From: Flavobacterium psychrophilum
GTDB taxonomy: Bacteria; Bacteroidota; Bacteroidia; Flavobacteriales; Flavobacteriaceae
Assembly: GCA_945872245.1 (NCBI GenBank)
Contig: CAMBZB010000005.1
Span: 1 to 64,000, forward strand
Direction: 5' to 3'
Length of the DNA stretch: 64,000 nucleotides
Part shown: piece by piece, positions 52,966 to 60,968 of the stretch
Position numbering within the stretch: the first letter of the stretch is position 1
How the letters are laid out: each line of letters begins with the position of its first letter
Made by a program: the position numbers and the translations under genes
The notes under the pieces: model-generated
Databases searched by the model: none
What the model saw: the letters and a program-made list of their open reading frames with translations, nothing else
What the model was told of the DNA's origin: nothing

Positions 52966-53847
52966 CTAACTATTCTTCTTCGCTTTAATCATGAGTTCTA
53001 ATTGATCCCAAAGTTCTTCTGGAATGGCCTCGAGCATATTAAATTCCCCAGCTCCTTTCAGCCATTCCCCGCCGTCAATGACGATAACTTCTCCGTTGAT
53101 GTAGCCTGAAAAATCAGAAACCAAATAAGCAGCTAAATTCGCTAATTCCTGATGGTTTCCTACACGTTTCAAAGGTACTTTTTTGGACATATCGAATTTT
53201 TCAGCCAAGTTACCGGGTAGTAATCGGTCCCAAGCCCCTTTTGTAGGGAATGGTCCTGGCGCAATAGCATTGGAACGGATGCCATATTTTGCCCATTCCA
53301 CGGCTAGACTTCGGGTCATCGCTAGCACACCGGCTTTTGCAGCAGCGCTTGGTACCACATAAGCCGAGCCTGTGAAGGCATAAGTCGTCACAATATTTAA
53401 AATAGTAGATGATTCTTGTTTGCTGTCAATCCAATGTTTCCCGAAGGCGAGGGTGCAGTTCTTGGAGCCTTTCAGAACAATATCAAGTACGGTATCAAAG
53501 GCATTTGCTGATAATCTTTCGGTTGGTGAAATAAAATTTCCTGCTGCATTGTTCAGCAAAACATCTACTTTTCCAAAAGCTTTCAGTACTTCTTGTAGCA
53601 TAACTTCCACTTGGTCATACTGCCGCACATCACATTGAACAGCAAGACAAGTTTCGCCAGTTTCAGCTTCTAATTCGGATGCTGTTGTTTTTAATTTTTC
53701 AAGATCTCTCGAAGTGATAGCTACTTTTGCCCCCAATTCCATAAAATAGCGGGTCATGGCTTTACCCAATCCACTGCCGCCACCCGTTACGACAATTACC
53801 TTGCCTTTTAGGGCATCATCACGTAGCATTTTTGCAGAGAAATCCAT
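52966..53847 (-). CDS. SDR-family reductase, 2,4-dienoyl-CoA-reductase-like
   Basis: NAD(P)-dependent short-chain dehydrogenase, likely in breakdown of unsaturated acyl-CoA. The cofactor site is T-G-G-G-S-G-L-G-K-A and N-N-A-A-G-N-F. The usual Y-x-x-x-K is not present: the segment reads S-A-A-A-K, with Ser four residues before the Lys, as in peroxisomal-type dienoyl-CoA reductases, where the Tyr is also missing. The following A-M-T-R-S-L-A-V-E-W and A-P-G-P-F-P-T-K-G also fit that group. Length 293 aa. Monocistronic with a good terminator. Confidence 0.82.
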   Translation of the reverse strand: MDFSAKMLRDDALKGKVIVVTGGGSGLGKAMTRYFMELGAKVAITSRDLEKLKTTASELEAETGETCLAVQCDVRQYDQVEVMLQEVLKAFGKVDVLLNNAAGNFISPTERLSANAFDTVLDIVLKGSKNCTLAFGKHWIDSKQESSTILNIVTTYAFTGSAYVVPSAAAKAGVLAMTRSLAVEWAKYGIRSNAIAPGPFPTKGAWDRLLPGNLAEKFDMSKKVPLKRVGNHQELANLAAYLVSDFSGYINGEVIVIDGGEWLKGAGEFNMLEAIPEELWDQLELMIKAKKNS

Positions 53848-53940
53848 AAGCTTGGTTTTTAAATGTAAATATAAGGAAAATAATTAGTATGCATGCATAG
53901 TAAATAACGAAGTTTTAAAACTAATTTTCTAGAATTAAGA

Positions 53941-55068
53941 TCAAACAGCACACAATCTTTTCGCAGCTTCTTCAAGCGTTTTATTGTCTTTCGCAAAGCA
54001 AAACCGAATCAATTTCAAGTCTTTCCCATCGGCATAAAAAGCAGAAATTGGAATCGCAGCTACGCCATATTCAACAACCAAGCGGGTACAAAAATCAACA
54101 TCATTTTCATCAGAAATTGCGGCATAGGAAACCAACTGAAAATAAGTTCCTTCGCAAGGCATCAATTCAAATCGGCTGTTTTGGAGCAGTTTTCTAAAAT
54201 AGTCCCGTTTTTCCTGATAGAATTTTCCAAGTTCTTTCACCGAAATAACCTCTATATAATTACTTATTGCTGCTTGAGCCAGGCTATTTACACTGAAAAC
54301 CAAATACTGATGCACTTTTTTAATTTCCTTCGTCAAATATTCTGGTGCCACGAGATAACCAATTCTCCATCCAGTGATGTGGAATGATTTTCCAAAAGAG
54401 GAAACAATAATACTTCTTTCTACTATTTTTTTTCTGGAATGTATGGAAATGTGTTTTTGTTCAAATGAAATAAATTCATAAACTTCATCGGATAGCAATA
54501 AGATATTCGGGTATTTTTCGAGTAAATTTTCCAAAGCTAAAAAATCATTTTCTTTCCAAATTTTCCCTGTGGGATTGTGGGGGCTATTAATGATTAACAT
54601 TCTGGTTTTATTCGTAATAACTTTTTCAATCCGCTCCCAATTTGGTGAATAATCATCGTTCAAGTCAACTCTAATGGCTTTGGCATTACACAATAACGTA
54701 GGCGCTTCATAATTATCAAAACTTGGGTCAAGAATTAGGACTTCTTCGTCTGCTTTTATTAAAGCCAAAATACTTGTAAAAAGCGCTTGAGTGGCTCCAG
54801 TTGTAACTAGTATTTCGTTTTCGGGCAAAACAATTCGTTGGTAAGAGTCTAAAATTAGTTTAGCAATTTTGGTTAAAAGAGTAGGAAAACCGGATATTGG
54901 CAGGTATTGATGCACATCTTTTTTAACCACTTCGGCCACGATAGCAGCCAGTTTTTCATCCACAGCAAAATTCGGAAATCCTTGTGCCAAGTTTATGGCA
55001 TTGTTTTCCGTTGCCATTTTAGTCATTATAGCAAAAATGCTAGCCGTTACATTTGGGAGTTTTGACAT
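53941..55068 (-). CDS. Methionine aminotransferase (class I/II PLP)
   Basis: Class I PLP aminotransferase of the YbdL/kynurenine-aminotransferase group, which prefers methionine and other hydrophobic amino acids. The start contains N-L-A-Q-G-F-P-N-F. N-S-P-H-N-P-T-G-K-I-W and L-S-D-E-V-Y-E-F-I precede the PLP Lys in S-S-F-G-K-S-F-H-I-T-G-W-R-I-G-Y. Its 375 aa fit. It lies between the SDR gene and the mutase on the same strand. Substrate specificity is from family resemblance only. Confidence 0.85.
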   Translation of the reverse strand: MSKLPNVTASIFAIMTKMATENNAINLAQGFPNFAVDEKLAAIVAEVVKKDVHQYLPISGFPTLLTKIAKLILDSYQRIVLPENEILVTTGATQALFTSILALIKADEEVLILDPSFDNYEAPTLLCNAKAIRVDLNDDYSPNWERIEKVITNKTRMLIINSPHNPTGKIWKENDFLALENLLEKYPNILLLSDEVYEFISFEQKHISIHSRKKIVERSIIVSSFGKSFHITGWRIGYLVAPEYLTKEIKKVHQYLVFSVNSLAQAAISNYIEVISVKELGKFYQEKRDYFRKLLQNSRFELMPCEGTYFQLVSYAAISDENDVDFCTRLVVEYGVAAIPISAFYADGKDLKLIRFCFAKDNKTLEEAAKRLCAV

Positions 55069-55126
55069 AATCTTTTTTTAATACACCTGACCCGTTTTTG
55101 AATCCTGTCAGTTGTGAAAAGTAATA

Positions 55127-57247
55127 CTAATTTAACAATATCTCCAAAATACTTATCGCAGCCTCGCTAATTTTCGTTCCTGGACCAATAACTGCAACCA
55201 CTCCGCCATCAAACAAATAGTTGTAATCTTGCGGAGGAATCACGCCACCTACAATCACCATAATATCAGGACGGCCGTATTTTTTGAGTTCTTCGATGAC
55301 TTGTGGCACTAGGGTTTTGTGCCCTGCCGCGAGCGAGGAAATACCCAGAACATGTACGTCGTTTTCTACGGCTTGCTTGGCAACTTCGGCGGGTGTTTGA
55401 AAAAGTGGACCTATATCCACATCAAAACCTAGATCGGCATAACTGGTAGCGACTACTTTGGCACCGCGGTCATGGCCGTCTTGCCCTATTTTGGCAATCA
55501 TGATTCTAGGACGACGACCTTCTTTTTCGGCAAATTTGTCGGCTAGTTGTTTGGCTTTCTCGAAGCTTTTGTCGTCTTTCATTTCTTTGCTATACACGCC
55601 ACTAAAGGATTTAATTTGTGCTTTGTATCTTCCGAAAACAGTTTCCAGTGCATCACTGATTTCACTGAGAGTCGCCCTATTTCTGGCGGCTTCAATGGCC
55701 AATTCGAGTAAATTACCTTCTCCGGTTTGGGCACAAAGGGTTAATTTGTTAAGTGAAAGTAGTACTTTTTCGGTATTTCTGTTGGCTTTAATTCGGTTTA
55801 ATTGTTCGATTTGTTGCTGGCGGACTATGTGGTTGTCGACATCTAGAATTTGCAGGGGAGCTTCCTTTTCTAATTGGTATTTGTTGACACCAACAAGGAT
55901 ATCCTGACCGCTATCGATTCGGGCTTGTTTTCGGGCTGCGGCTTCTTCGATGCGCAGTTTCGGAATGCCGGCTTCAATGGCTTTGGTCATGCCTCCCAAT
56001 GCTTCAACTTCTTCAATAAGTTTCCAGGCGTTTTGCGCTATTTCATGGGTCAAACGCTCCACATAATAACTGCCTCCCCACGGATCGACAGTTTTGGTGA
56101 TTTTGGTTTCTTCCTGTAAATAGATTTGGGTGTTTCTGGCAATTCTTGCCGAGAAATCCGTGGGCAAAGCAATTGCTTCATCCAAGGCATTGGTGTGAAG
56201 GGATTGTGTTCCGCCAAAGACTGCCGCTGCCGCTTCGATACAGGTTCGCGCCACATTATTAAAAGGATCTTGCAGGGTCAAACTCCAACCCGATGTTTGA
56301 CAATGGGTTCGCAAGGCTAATGATTTAGGATCTTTAGGGTTGAATTGTTGAACTAATTTTGCCCAAATCATTCTCCCGGCTCGCATCTTGGCAATTTCCA
56401 TGAAATGGTTCATCCCAATACCCCAAAAAAACGAGAGGCGAGGGGCGAAGTCATCGATTTTCATTCCTGTGGAAAGTCCAGTTCTGATGTATTCTAAGCC
56501 ATCGGCAAGGGTGTATGCCAACTCTATATCGGCAGTTGCTCCCGCTTCCTGAATATGATAGCCCGATATGGAAATCGGGTGGAATTTCGGCATTTTATCG
56601 GTGATAAATTTAAAGATATCGGCACTAATTTTCATTGAAGGTTCAGGGGGGTAGATATAAGTATTGCGCACCATAAACTCCTTCAAAATATCATTTTGTA
56701 TCGTTCCTGAAAGTTGTTCGGGTGTTACGCCTTGTTCCTCGGCAGCGACAATATAGAACGCCATAATGGGTAATACTGCGCCGTTCATGGTCATGGAAAC
56801 CGACATTTCGTCGAGTGGAATTTGGTCAAACAACACCTTCATATCTTCAACGGAATCAATGGCGACTCCTGCTTTACCCACGTCAGCCAACACACGTTCG
56901 TGATCCGAATTATAACCCCGATGCGTGGGTAAATCGAAGGCCACGGAAAGTCCTTTTTGTCCTGCGGCTAGATTTCTTCTGTAAAAAGCGTTGCTTTCTT
57001 CGGCGGTCGAAAATCCTGCATATTGCCGAATCGTCCAAGGGTGGCGCACGTACATCGTGGTATGGGGACCGCGTAAATGGGGTGCAAAGCCAGCTCCGAA
57101 ATCAAGGTGCTCCAGATTTTCGATGTCTTTTTCGGAATAATTTGGTTTTAGTTTGATGCCTTCGGCGCTGAGGAAGCTATTTTCTTCTAACTTCTCACTT
57201 CTCACTTCCGACTTTTCAATTTTAATATGTTGGAGGTTCTTTCTCAA
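55127..57247 (-). CDS. scpA: Methylmalonyl-CoA mutase, large (B12-binding) subunit
   Basis: Adenosylcobalamin enzyme converting methylmalonyl-CoA and succinyl-CoA. The TIM-barrel part begins with [18 protein letters not shown], and the C-terminal cobalamin domain has the ligand His in D-G-H-D-R-G-A-K with later S-L-A-A-G-H and V-G-G-V-I-P. Length 706 aa. Residues 10-22 are made from a period-7 DNA repeat (E-V-R-S-E-K-L-E-E), so the N-terminal linker looks repeat-derived. It is separated from its small-subunit gene by a hypothetical gene and a toxin-antitoxin pair. Confidence 0.95.
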   Translation of the reverse strand: MRKNLQHIKIEKSEVRSEKLEENSFLSAEGIKLKPNYSEKDIENLEHLDFGAGFAPHLRGPHTTMYVRHPWTIRQYAGFSTAEESNAFYRRNLAAGQKGLSVAFDLPTHRGYNSDHERVLADVGKAGVAIDSVEDMKVLFDQIPLDEMSVSMTMNGAVLPIMAFYIVAAEEQGVTPEQLSGTIQNDILKEFMVRNTYIYPPEPSMKISADIFKFITDKMPKFHPISISGYHIQEAGATADIELAYTLADGLEYIRTGLSTGMKIDDFAPRLSFFWGIGMNHFMEIAKMRAGRMIWAKLVQQFNPKDPKSLALRTHCQTSGWSLTLQDPFNNVARTCIEAAAAVFGGTQSLHTNALDEAIALPTDFSARIARNTQIYLQEETKITKTVDPWGGSYYVERLTHEIAQNAWKLIEEVEALGGMTKAIEAGIPKLRIEEAAARKQARIDSGQDILVGVNKYQLEKEAPLQILDVDNHIVRQQQIEQLNRIKANRNTEKVLLSLNKLTLCAQTGEGNLLELAIEAARNRATLSEISDALETVFGRYKAQIKSFSGVYSKEMKDDKSFEKAKQLADKFAEKEGRRPRIMIAKIGQDGHDRGAKVVATSYADLGFDVDIGPLFQTPAEVAKQAVENDVHVLGISSLAAGHKTLVPQVIEELKKYGRPDIMVIVGGVIPPQDYNYLFDGGVVAVIGPGTKISEAAISILEILLN
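57191..57218. repeat. Period-7 repeat inside the mutase coding region
   Basis: ACTTCTC, ACTTCTC, ACTTCCG and ACTTTTC stand in tandem with period 7, just inside the start of the mutase gene. They resemble the spacer repeats at 3563 and 49559 but are translated here. Confidence 0.8.
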
Positions 57248-57257
57248 GGCTTAATTT

Positions 57258-57548
57258 TTATAAGATATTTAATTTACTATCTCTTGAGGAATGATAAATG
57301 GCTTTGATAACAACAACGTTTTTATAAACGGTAAAATGAATTAAATAAGGAAATGTAGTTAACATTATTATTCTAACTTCGCCATGTCGTATTTGAAAAT
57401 GAAAAGGATATTTTTTTATAATTGCTATACTTTCTTTAAAGGAGAGATGAAATCTTTCAGCCAATTTTGAATCTACATTTTTGTACCAAAGGAGGGATTC
57501 TCTAAAATCAATTTTAGCCTCGTCAATAATGACAATTTTATAATTCAT
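57258..57548 (-). CDS. RelE/ParE-superfamily toxin
   Basis: A 96-aa protein of the RelE/ParE fold: I-I-D-E-A-K-I-D-F-R-E-S-L-L-W-Y near the start, K-E-S-I-A-I-I-K-K-Y-P in the middle helix, and a beta-sheet end with V-R-I-I-M-L and I-K-A-I-Y-H-S-S-R-D. The late I-Y-H-S-x-R-D pattern is typical of the ParE/RelE group. The upstream small gene overlaps it by 11 nt, the usual antitoxin-toxin order. It sits 10 nt before the mutase gene. Whether it attacks mRNA or gyrase is unknown. Confidence 0.87.
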   Translation of the reverse strand: MNYKIVIIDEAKIDFRESLLWYKNVDSKLAERFHLSFKESIAIIKKYPFHFQIRHGEVRIIMLTTFPYLIHFTVYKNVVVIKAIYHSSRDSKLNIL

Positions 57549-57771
57549 TTTCTATTTCTTTCAAAAAATCATCAATATCGGTGGCCTTTTCTGGATTTTT
57601 TAAATACTTTTTAGTTCGTTCCCTGACTTCATCTATTTGCCATTGCGGTATTTCATATTTTGCGGAAGAAGGCAAAATAATCACGTCGACTTCCTCAGCA
57701 TTAAAATCATCAGGAAGCGTAATGTTTATTTTATGATTTTTTACTTTAACGGTTTGTCTTATTGCTTCCAT
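57538..57771 (-). CDS. Antitoxin of the RelE/ParE pair
   Basis: A 77-aa acidic protein overlapping the toxin gene by 11 nt. The N-terminus (T-V-K-V-K-N-H-K-I-N-I-T-L-P-D-D-F) looks like short beta strands of a swapped-hairpin or similar DNA-binding fold. The C-terminal half is helical and charged (V-R-E-R-T-K-K-Y-L-K-N-P, then D-I-D-D-F-L-K-E-I-E) as expected for a toxin-neutralising tail. I do not recognise the exact antitoxin family. The pair probably regulates its own transcription. Confidence 0.75.
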   Translation of the reverse strand: MEAIRQTVKVKNHKINITLPDDFNAEEVDVIILPSSAKYEIPQWQIDEVRERTKKYLKNPEKATDIDDFLKEIENEL

Positions 57772-57887
57772 ATTTTTTTGTTTTGATAGGTAAATATAAC
57801 ACTATTATTTTGATAAACATTTCTTCTTCTAGCTGATCCTCAGAAGACAAAATCATCAGCAATTGAGGGGGGTATCATTTTTACGCA

Positions 57888-58343
57888 TTATTTATCAACG
57901 ATTTTGAAAGTCCATTTCCGATTGGAACGGTTTGTATTAATGCTCTCCATCAAGCCTGCACCGATTGTGGTGCCTCCACCTGCTACAAACAGCAGAAACG
58001 CATTATTACTTCCGTTCTTAGCGGCCACTAATGAGGCACTCATGGTTGCCAATCCAGCAATTAAAACCCCGGTTTTGACAGCTCCCAAAAATGCGGATTG
58101 CCTTTTTATGCTTCGGATGCTGTCTATTTTTATGGATTGATTCCCAATAAGAATCGATTGGTTGTCTGAAAAATGCCATCTTCCAACGTGTTTTTTCTCA
58201 TCCAATGTTCTTATTTTGAGTCGTTGATTCTCTTTGAAAAACCTTGTTTTACCGTTGTTTCTATTGGTGATTTCAATTGCCTTTTGTTGGGAAAACGCCG
58301 TTAATACGGTTAAAAATAATACGAAATAAAGTATTTTTTTCAT
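57888..58343 (-). CDS. Hypothetical exported protein in the mutase cluster
   Basis: A 151-aa protein that I do not recognise. It begins with a clear signal peptide (K-K-I-L-Y-F-V-L-F-L-T-V-L-T-A-F-S). A middle part with charged beta-like sequence (I-T-N-R-N-N-G-K-T-R-F-F and W-H-F-S-D-N-Q-S-I-L-I-G) leads to two hydrophobic glycine-rich segments at about 88-105 and 113-128, which may be helices, so the protein is probably in the envelope. It lies 10 nt after the small mutase subunit gene and 116 nt before the antitoxin gene. Confidence 0.7.
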   Translation of the reverse strand: MKKILYFVLFLTVLTAFSQQKAIEITNRNNGKTRFFKENQRLKIRTLDEKKHVGRWHFSDNQSILIGNQSIKIDSIRSIKRQSAFLGAVKTGVLIAGLATMSASLVAAKNGSNNAFLLFVAGGGTTIGAGLMESINTNRSNRKWTFKIVDK

Positions 58344-58353
58344 GGTTGTAGGT

Positions 58354-59727
58354 TTAGTTATTTTCTGCTTTGAGTCTTTCCTGCTCGATTTTTTCGGCTA
58401 GTCGTCTTTCGATTAGGGGCGTGATCAAGGTTTTTCTGGGTTTTATTTTCACGAAGGGGAATAGTTCTAAATTGTCCTTCATGCGGTCGTTTGTATTGGG
58501 GTGTTTGTTGGTTCCCAAAAGAATTTCTTTGCCGGCATCGAACAATTCCTGTTCCTTGTTCGCACTTTCCTGGATTTTTCTTTGAATGATTCCTGCGTTC
58601 AACTGTTTCAAGAAACCGCCTTGGGCTTCAATATCATGGAATAAAGCCAAGGCTTTTTCGGCCAATTGTTGGGTCAGGCTTTCGATGTAATAACTGCCGT
58701 CAGCGGGGTTGTTGACTTTGTCAAAATGGCTCTCATGTTTGAGAATCAGCAATTGATTCCGGGCGATGCGGTCGCCAAATTCATTGTCTTTGTGGTATAT
58801 CGCGTCGTAAGGCAGGTTGGCAATGGCATCGGCACCGCCCAGAATGGCACTCATGCATTCGGTGGTGGTGCGGAGCATGTTTATGTTGTAATCGTATAGG
58901 GTTTTGTTGCGTTTTGTGGGCGAAACCAGGATATGGCAATCTATATTGTGGTTGTATTCTTTGGCAATGAGATTGAAAAGTAAGCGCAAGGCGCGGAGTT
59001 TTGCTATTTCGAAAAAGTAATTCGTCCCTACCGAAACCTGAAAAACGATGGGCTTGTCTATTTTTGAAATTCGGTTGAAATACTCATTTACGTGTGCTAA
59101 GCTATAGGCAATTTGCTGCACCATCGTAGCGCCAGCATTTTGGTACAAGCCGCTGTCAATACTCAAAAGTCCCTGAACCCGGAGAGAGGAGGCTTTGAAC
59201 AATTCGTTAAGGGTGTCGAAATTTGTTTTTTCGTTGGACACAAACCAATTGCCTTCTTTGGCTAAATGCCCTATTGGGTCGAGGTTGCAAAAGAGATTTG
59301 TGTTTTTATGTTGGGCAATCGCCTCTATTTTTTTGATAAAATCGACAGAGAGAAAACCCAAGTTGAAATAAATCGTTATCTTCTCTAACGGTAGGTTTTT
59401 CAAAATTTTTTCGACATCGGTTTGCTCGTTGATAATGGTAAAACGTAGGCTTTCGGCACCACGAGCGATACTGTCTAAGGCTCTAAGGTTTGATTTTGTA
59501 AGGTCGTGAACAAAAATATTCTGGCAGATTTTAAATCCGGTCGCCTTAGTGTTTGGAGAAAAACTTCCCTTGAATTCGTCCCTGTGGTAAAAAGGTTTTA
59601 CCTGAATATCTTCCGGGGAATTCCAAATTAGGGTGTCGTTATAGTCAGCGCCATCGAGTTCAAACTGGATTCGTTGTTTCCACTGCTTGGAGGAAATAGG
59701 GTCGAAATCGTCGAATAACTTTTTCAT
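58354..59727 (-). CDS. Methylmalonyl-CoA mutase, small subunit-like
   Basis: Partner of the B12-binding large subunit. It has the mutase TIM-barrel pattern (A-D-Y-N-D-T-L-I-W near the start, F-E-I-A-K-L-R-A-L-R-L-L, A-D-G-S-Y-Y-I-E-S-L-T) but ends at 457 aa without a cobalamin domain. In heterodimeric mutases this subunit is inactive and structural. It begins 29 nt after the ftsB-like gene and is followed by the hypothetical gene with a 10-nt gap. Confidence 0.9.
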   Translation of the reverse strand: MKKLFDDFDPISSKQWKQRIQFELDGADYNDTLIWNSPEDIQVKPFYHRDEFKGSFSPNTKATGFKICQNIFVHDLTKSNLRALDSIARGAESLRFTIINEQTDVEKILKNLPLEKITIYFNLGFLSVDFIKKIEAIAQHKNTNLFCNLDPIGHLAKEGNWFVSNEKTNFDTLNELFKASSLRVQGLLSIDSGLYQNAGATMVQQIAYSLAHVNEYFNRISKIDKPIVFQVSVGTNYFFEIAKLRALRLLFNLIAKEYNHNIDCHILVSPTKRNKTLYDYNINMLRTTTECMSAILGGADAIANLPYDAIYHKDNEFGDRIARNQLLILKHESHFDKVNNPADGSYYIESLTQQLAEKALALFHDIEAQGGFLKQLNAGIIQRKIQESANKEQELFDAGKEILLGTNKHPNTNDRMKDNLELFPFVKIKPRKTLITPLIERRLAEKIEQERLKAENN

Positions 59728-59756
59728 TTGTTGGCTTCGGATATTCCTTTTTCGGT

Positions 59757-60080
59757 TTATTTTTTTTCTAGGGTGTCGCCTTCAAAATCAACGAGGTAAA
59801 TATCTTCGTTCTCTTTTTTCATATAGTATTTTTCGCGGGCGTATTTCTCAATCTGGTAGGGGTTTTTGAGCAGTTTGATATTTTCCTTGTCTTTCTTGAT
59901 TTCCTGCTGATAATAGGCTTTGTTGTCTTCCAGCTCCTCAATCTGCGAGTTTAGAAAGCGGTGGTCGAAATAGGAATAATTGTCCAGAAACAGCATCCAT
60001 GCCGAAAAAAACAGCAATACCCATACGTATTTGTTGCTTAAAAATGAAAACCAAGGCTTGTCTTTAAGAGAATTTGTCAT
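59757..60080 (-). CDS. FtsB/DivIC-like septum formation initiator
   Basis: Small bitopic division protein of 107 aa. One transmembrane helix at about residues 13-30 (V-W-V-L-L-F-F-S-A-W-M-L-F-L) is followed by a coiled coil (I-E-E-L-E-D-N-K-A-Y-Y-Q-Q-E-I) and the family motif I-E-K-Y-A-R-E-K-Y-Y-M-K. It should act with FtsL and FtsQ at the septum. It heads the mutase gene run; this link to metabolism is common in Flavobacteria and is probably only transcriptional. Confidence 0.88.
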   Translation of the reverse strand: MTNSLKDKPWFSFLSNKYVWVLLFFSAWMLFLDNYSYFDHRFLNSQIEELEDNKAYYQQEIKKDKENIKLLKNPYQIEKYAREKYYMKKENEDIYLVDFEGDTLEKK

Positions 60081-60171
60081 TTGGATTGTGATTTTTAGTG
60101 TTGTGTAAGAAACAGTGCGTTGCTTCCATCGGCAAGTTTAGGATACTATTTTTTCAATTGTTTATAAGTTT

Positions 60172-60179
60172 CAAAAATA
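60172..60179 (-). promoter_or_regulatory. -7 box upstream of the ftsB-like gene
   Basis: CAAAAATA on the + strand is TATTTTTG on the minus strand and fits TAnnTTTG. It is about 90 nt before the ftsB start. No clear TTTG partner is seen. Confidence 0.35.
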
Positions 60180-60246
60180 GTTAAAAACGATGTATTTTGC
60201 ACTTTTGTTTCTAAAATATTTTAAGGGATGATTTATTGTTTTTTAA

Positions 60247-60685
60247 TCTTTTAAGTTGATTTTTTCTCTCTCCAAACCTTTCGGGACGAGCAACAGTGTG
60301 CCGACCAAGCAAATTACGGTTGTCATGTTGCCTGGGGGTACCTATTTGTTGACCATTCGGCATCGAGGAACTGCAGGAGGAACAAATTCTAGTACCTATT
60401 CTGTATGCTTCAACTGAAGTTACTATTTGAACCGGACTAGAAGCAGCAGTTACTGAAGCACTCAAAGTGGTGGCCTATCCAAACCCATCTACGGAAGGAT
60501 TCAGAGTTAAATCTGGTAACGGAAAATCATTTGGAGTACAGGTGTATAACATGTTGGGTCGTTCAATCGAACAACGTCAAATGTCATCTGATGCTCAAAT
60601 AGGGTCTAACTATGCTAAAGGGGTGTACAATGTAATTGTAAACCAAGGAGCAAACGTGAAAACGCTACGAGTGATCAAGCAATAA
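60247..60685 (+). pseudogene. Remnant of a T9SS-secreted protein gene
   Basis: The last part of a secreted protein, broken by a frameshift. Bases 60247-60417 read in one frame as beta-sandwich-like sequence (L-P-G-G-T-Y-L-L-T-I-R-H-R-G-T-A-G-G-T) up to a TGA. Another frame, open from 60431, gives V-V-A-Y-P-N-P-S-T-E-G-F and a complete T9SS type A sorting domain ending L-R-V-I-K-Q. A TAA stands at 60244 before the first part, and there is no start codon or signal peptide. The catalytic or adhesin part is gone. Confidence 0.75.
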
Positions 60686-60714
60686 TTTGTAATACTTGTT
60701 TTTTAGATTAGGGA

Positions 60715-60745
60715 AAGCCACTTCAGAAATGAAGTGGCTTTTTGA
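60715..60745 (+). terminator. Terminator after the T9SS remnant
   Basis: Stem AAGCCACTTC/GAAGTGGCTT of 10 bp with loop AGAAAT, followed by TTTGATT. The stem is identical to that at 42440; only the last loop base and the tail differ. Confidence 0.8.
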
Positions 60746-60926
60746 TTATTGTATATTGGAAACAGCTCTTCTCAAATATTGTAGGGTGTAATTTATATCT
60801 GGGGTGTGTCTTGTATTTTTATCAATTGATGCTTGTTCATTTTATTATTGGTTCCTAGAATCGTTTTTGGTTGTTTTGGGTTAGAAAAAATATTGACTTT
60901 ACGCCTTTATTCTAGCTAGAAATAAT

Positions 60927-60934
60927 TATTTTTG
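60927..60934 (+). promoter_or_regulatory. -7 box of the alpha-oxoamine synthase gene
   Basis: TATTTTTG matches TAnnTTTG, 34 nt before the ATG at 60969. A TTG exists at 60893, but 31 nt away, too far for the normal spacing. Confidence 0.45.
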
Positions 60935-60968
60935 CTCCCTATTAAAATAAGTAATAGTAATTCGTATT

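Noticed and set aside
52779..52988. 69-codon open frame upstream of parA on the + strand
   Set aside because: It crosses the SDR terminator and runs into the end of the SDR gene; composition is AT-driven and no family is recognised.
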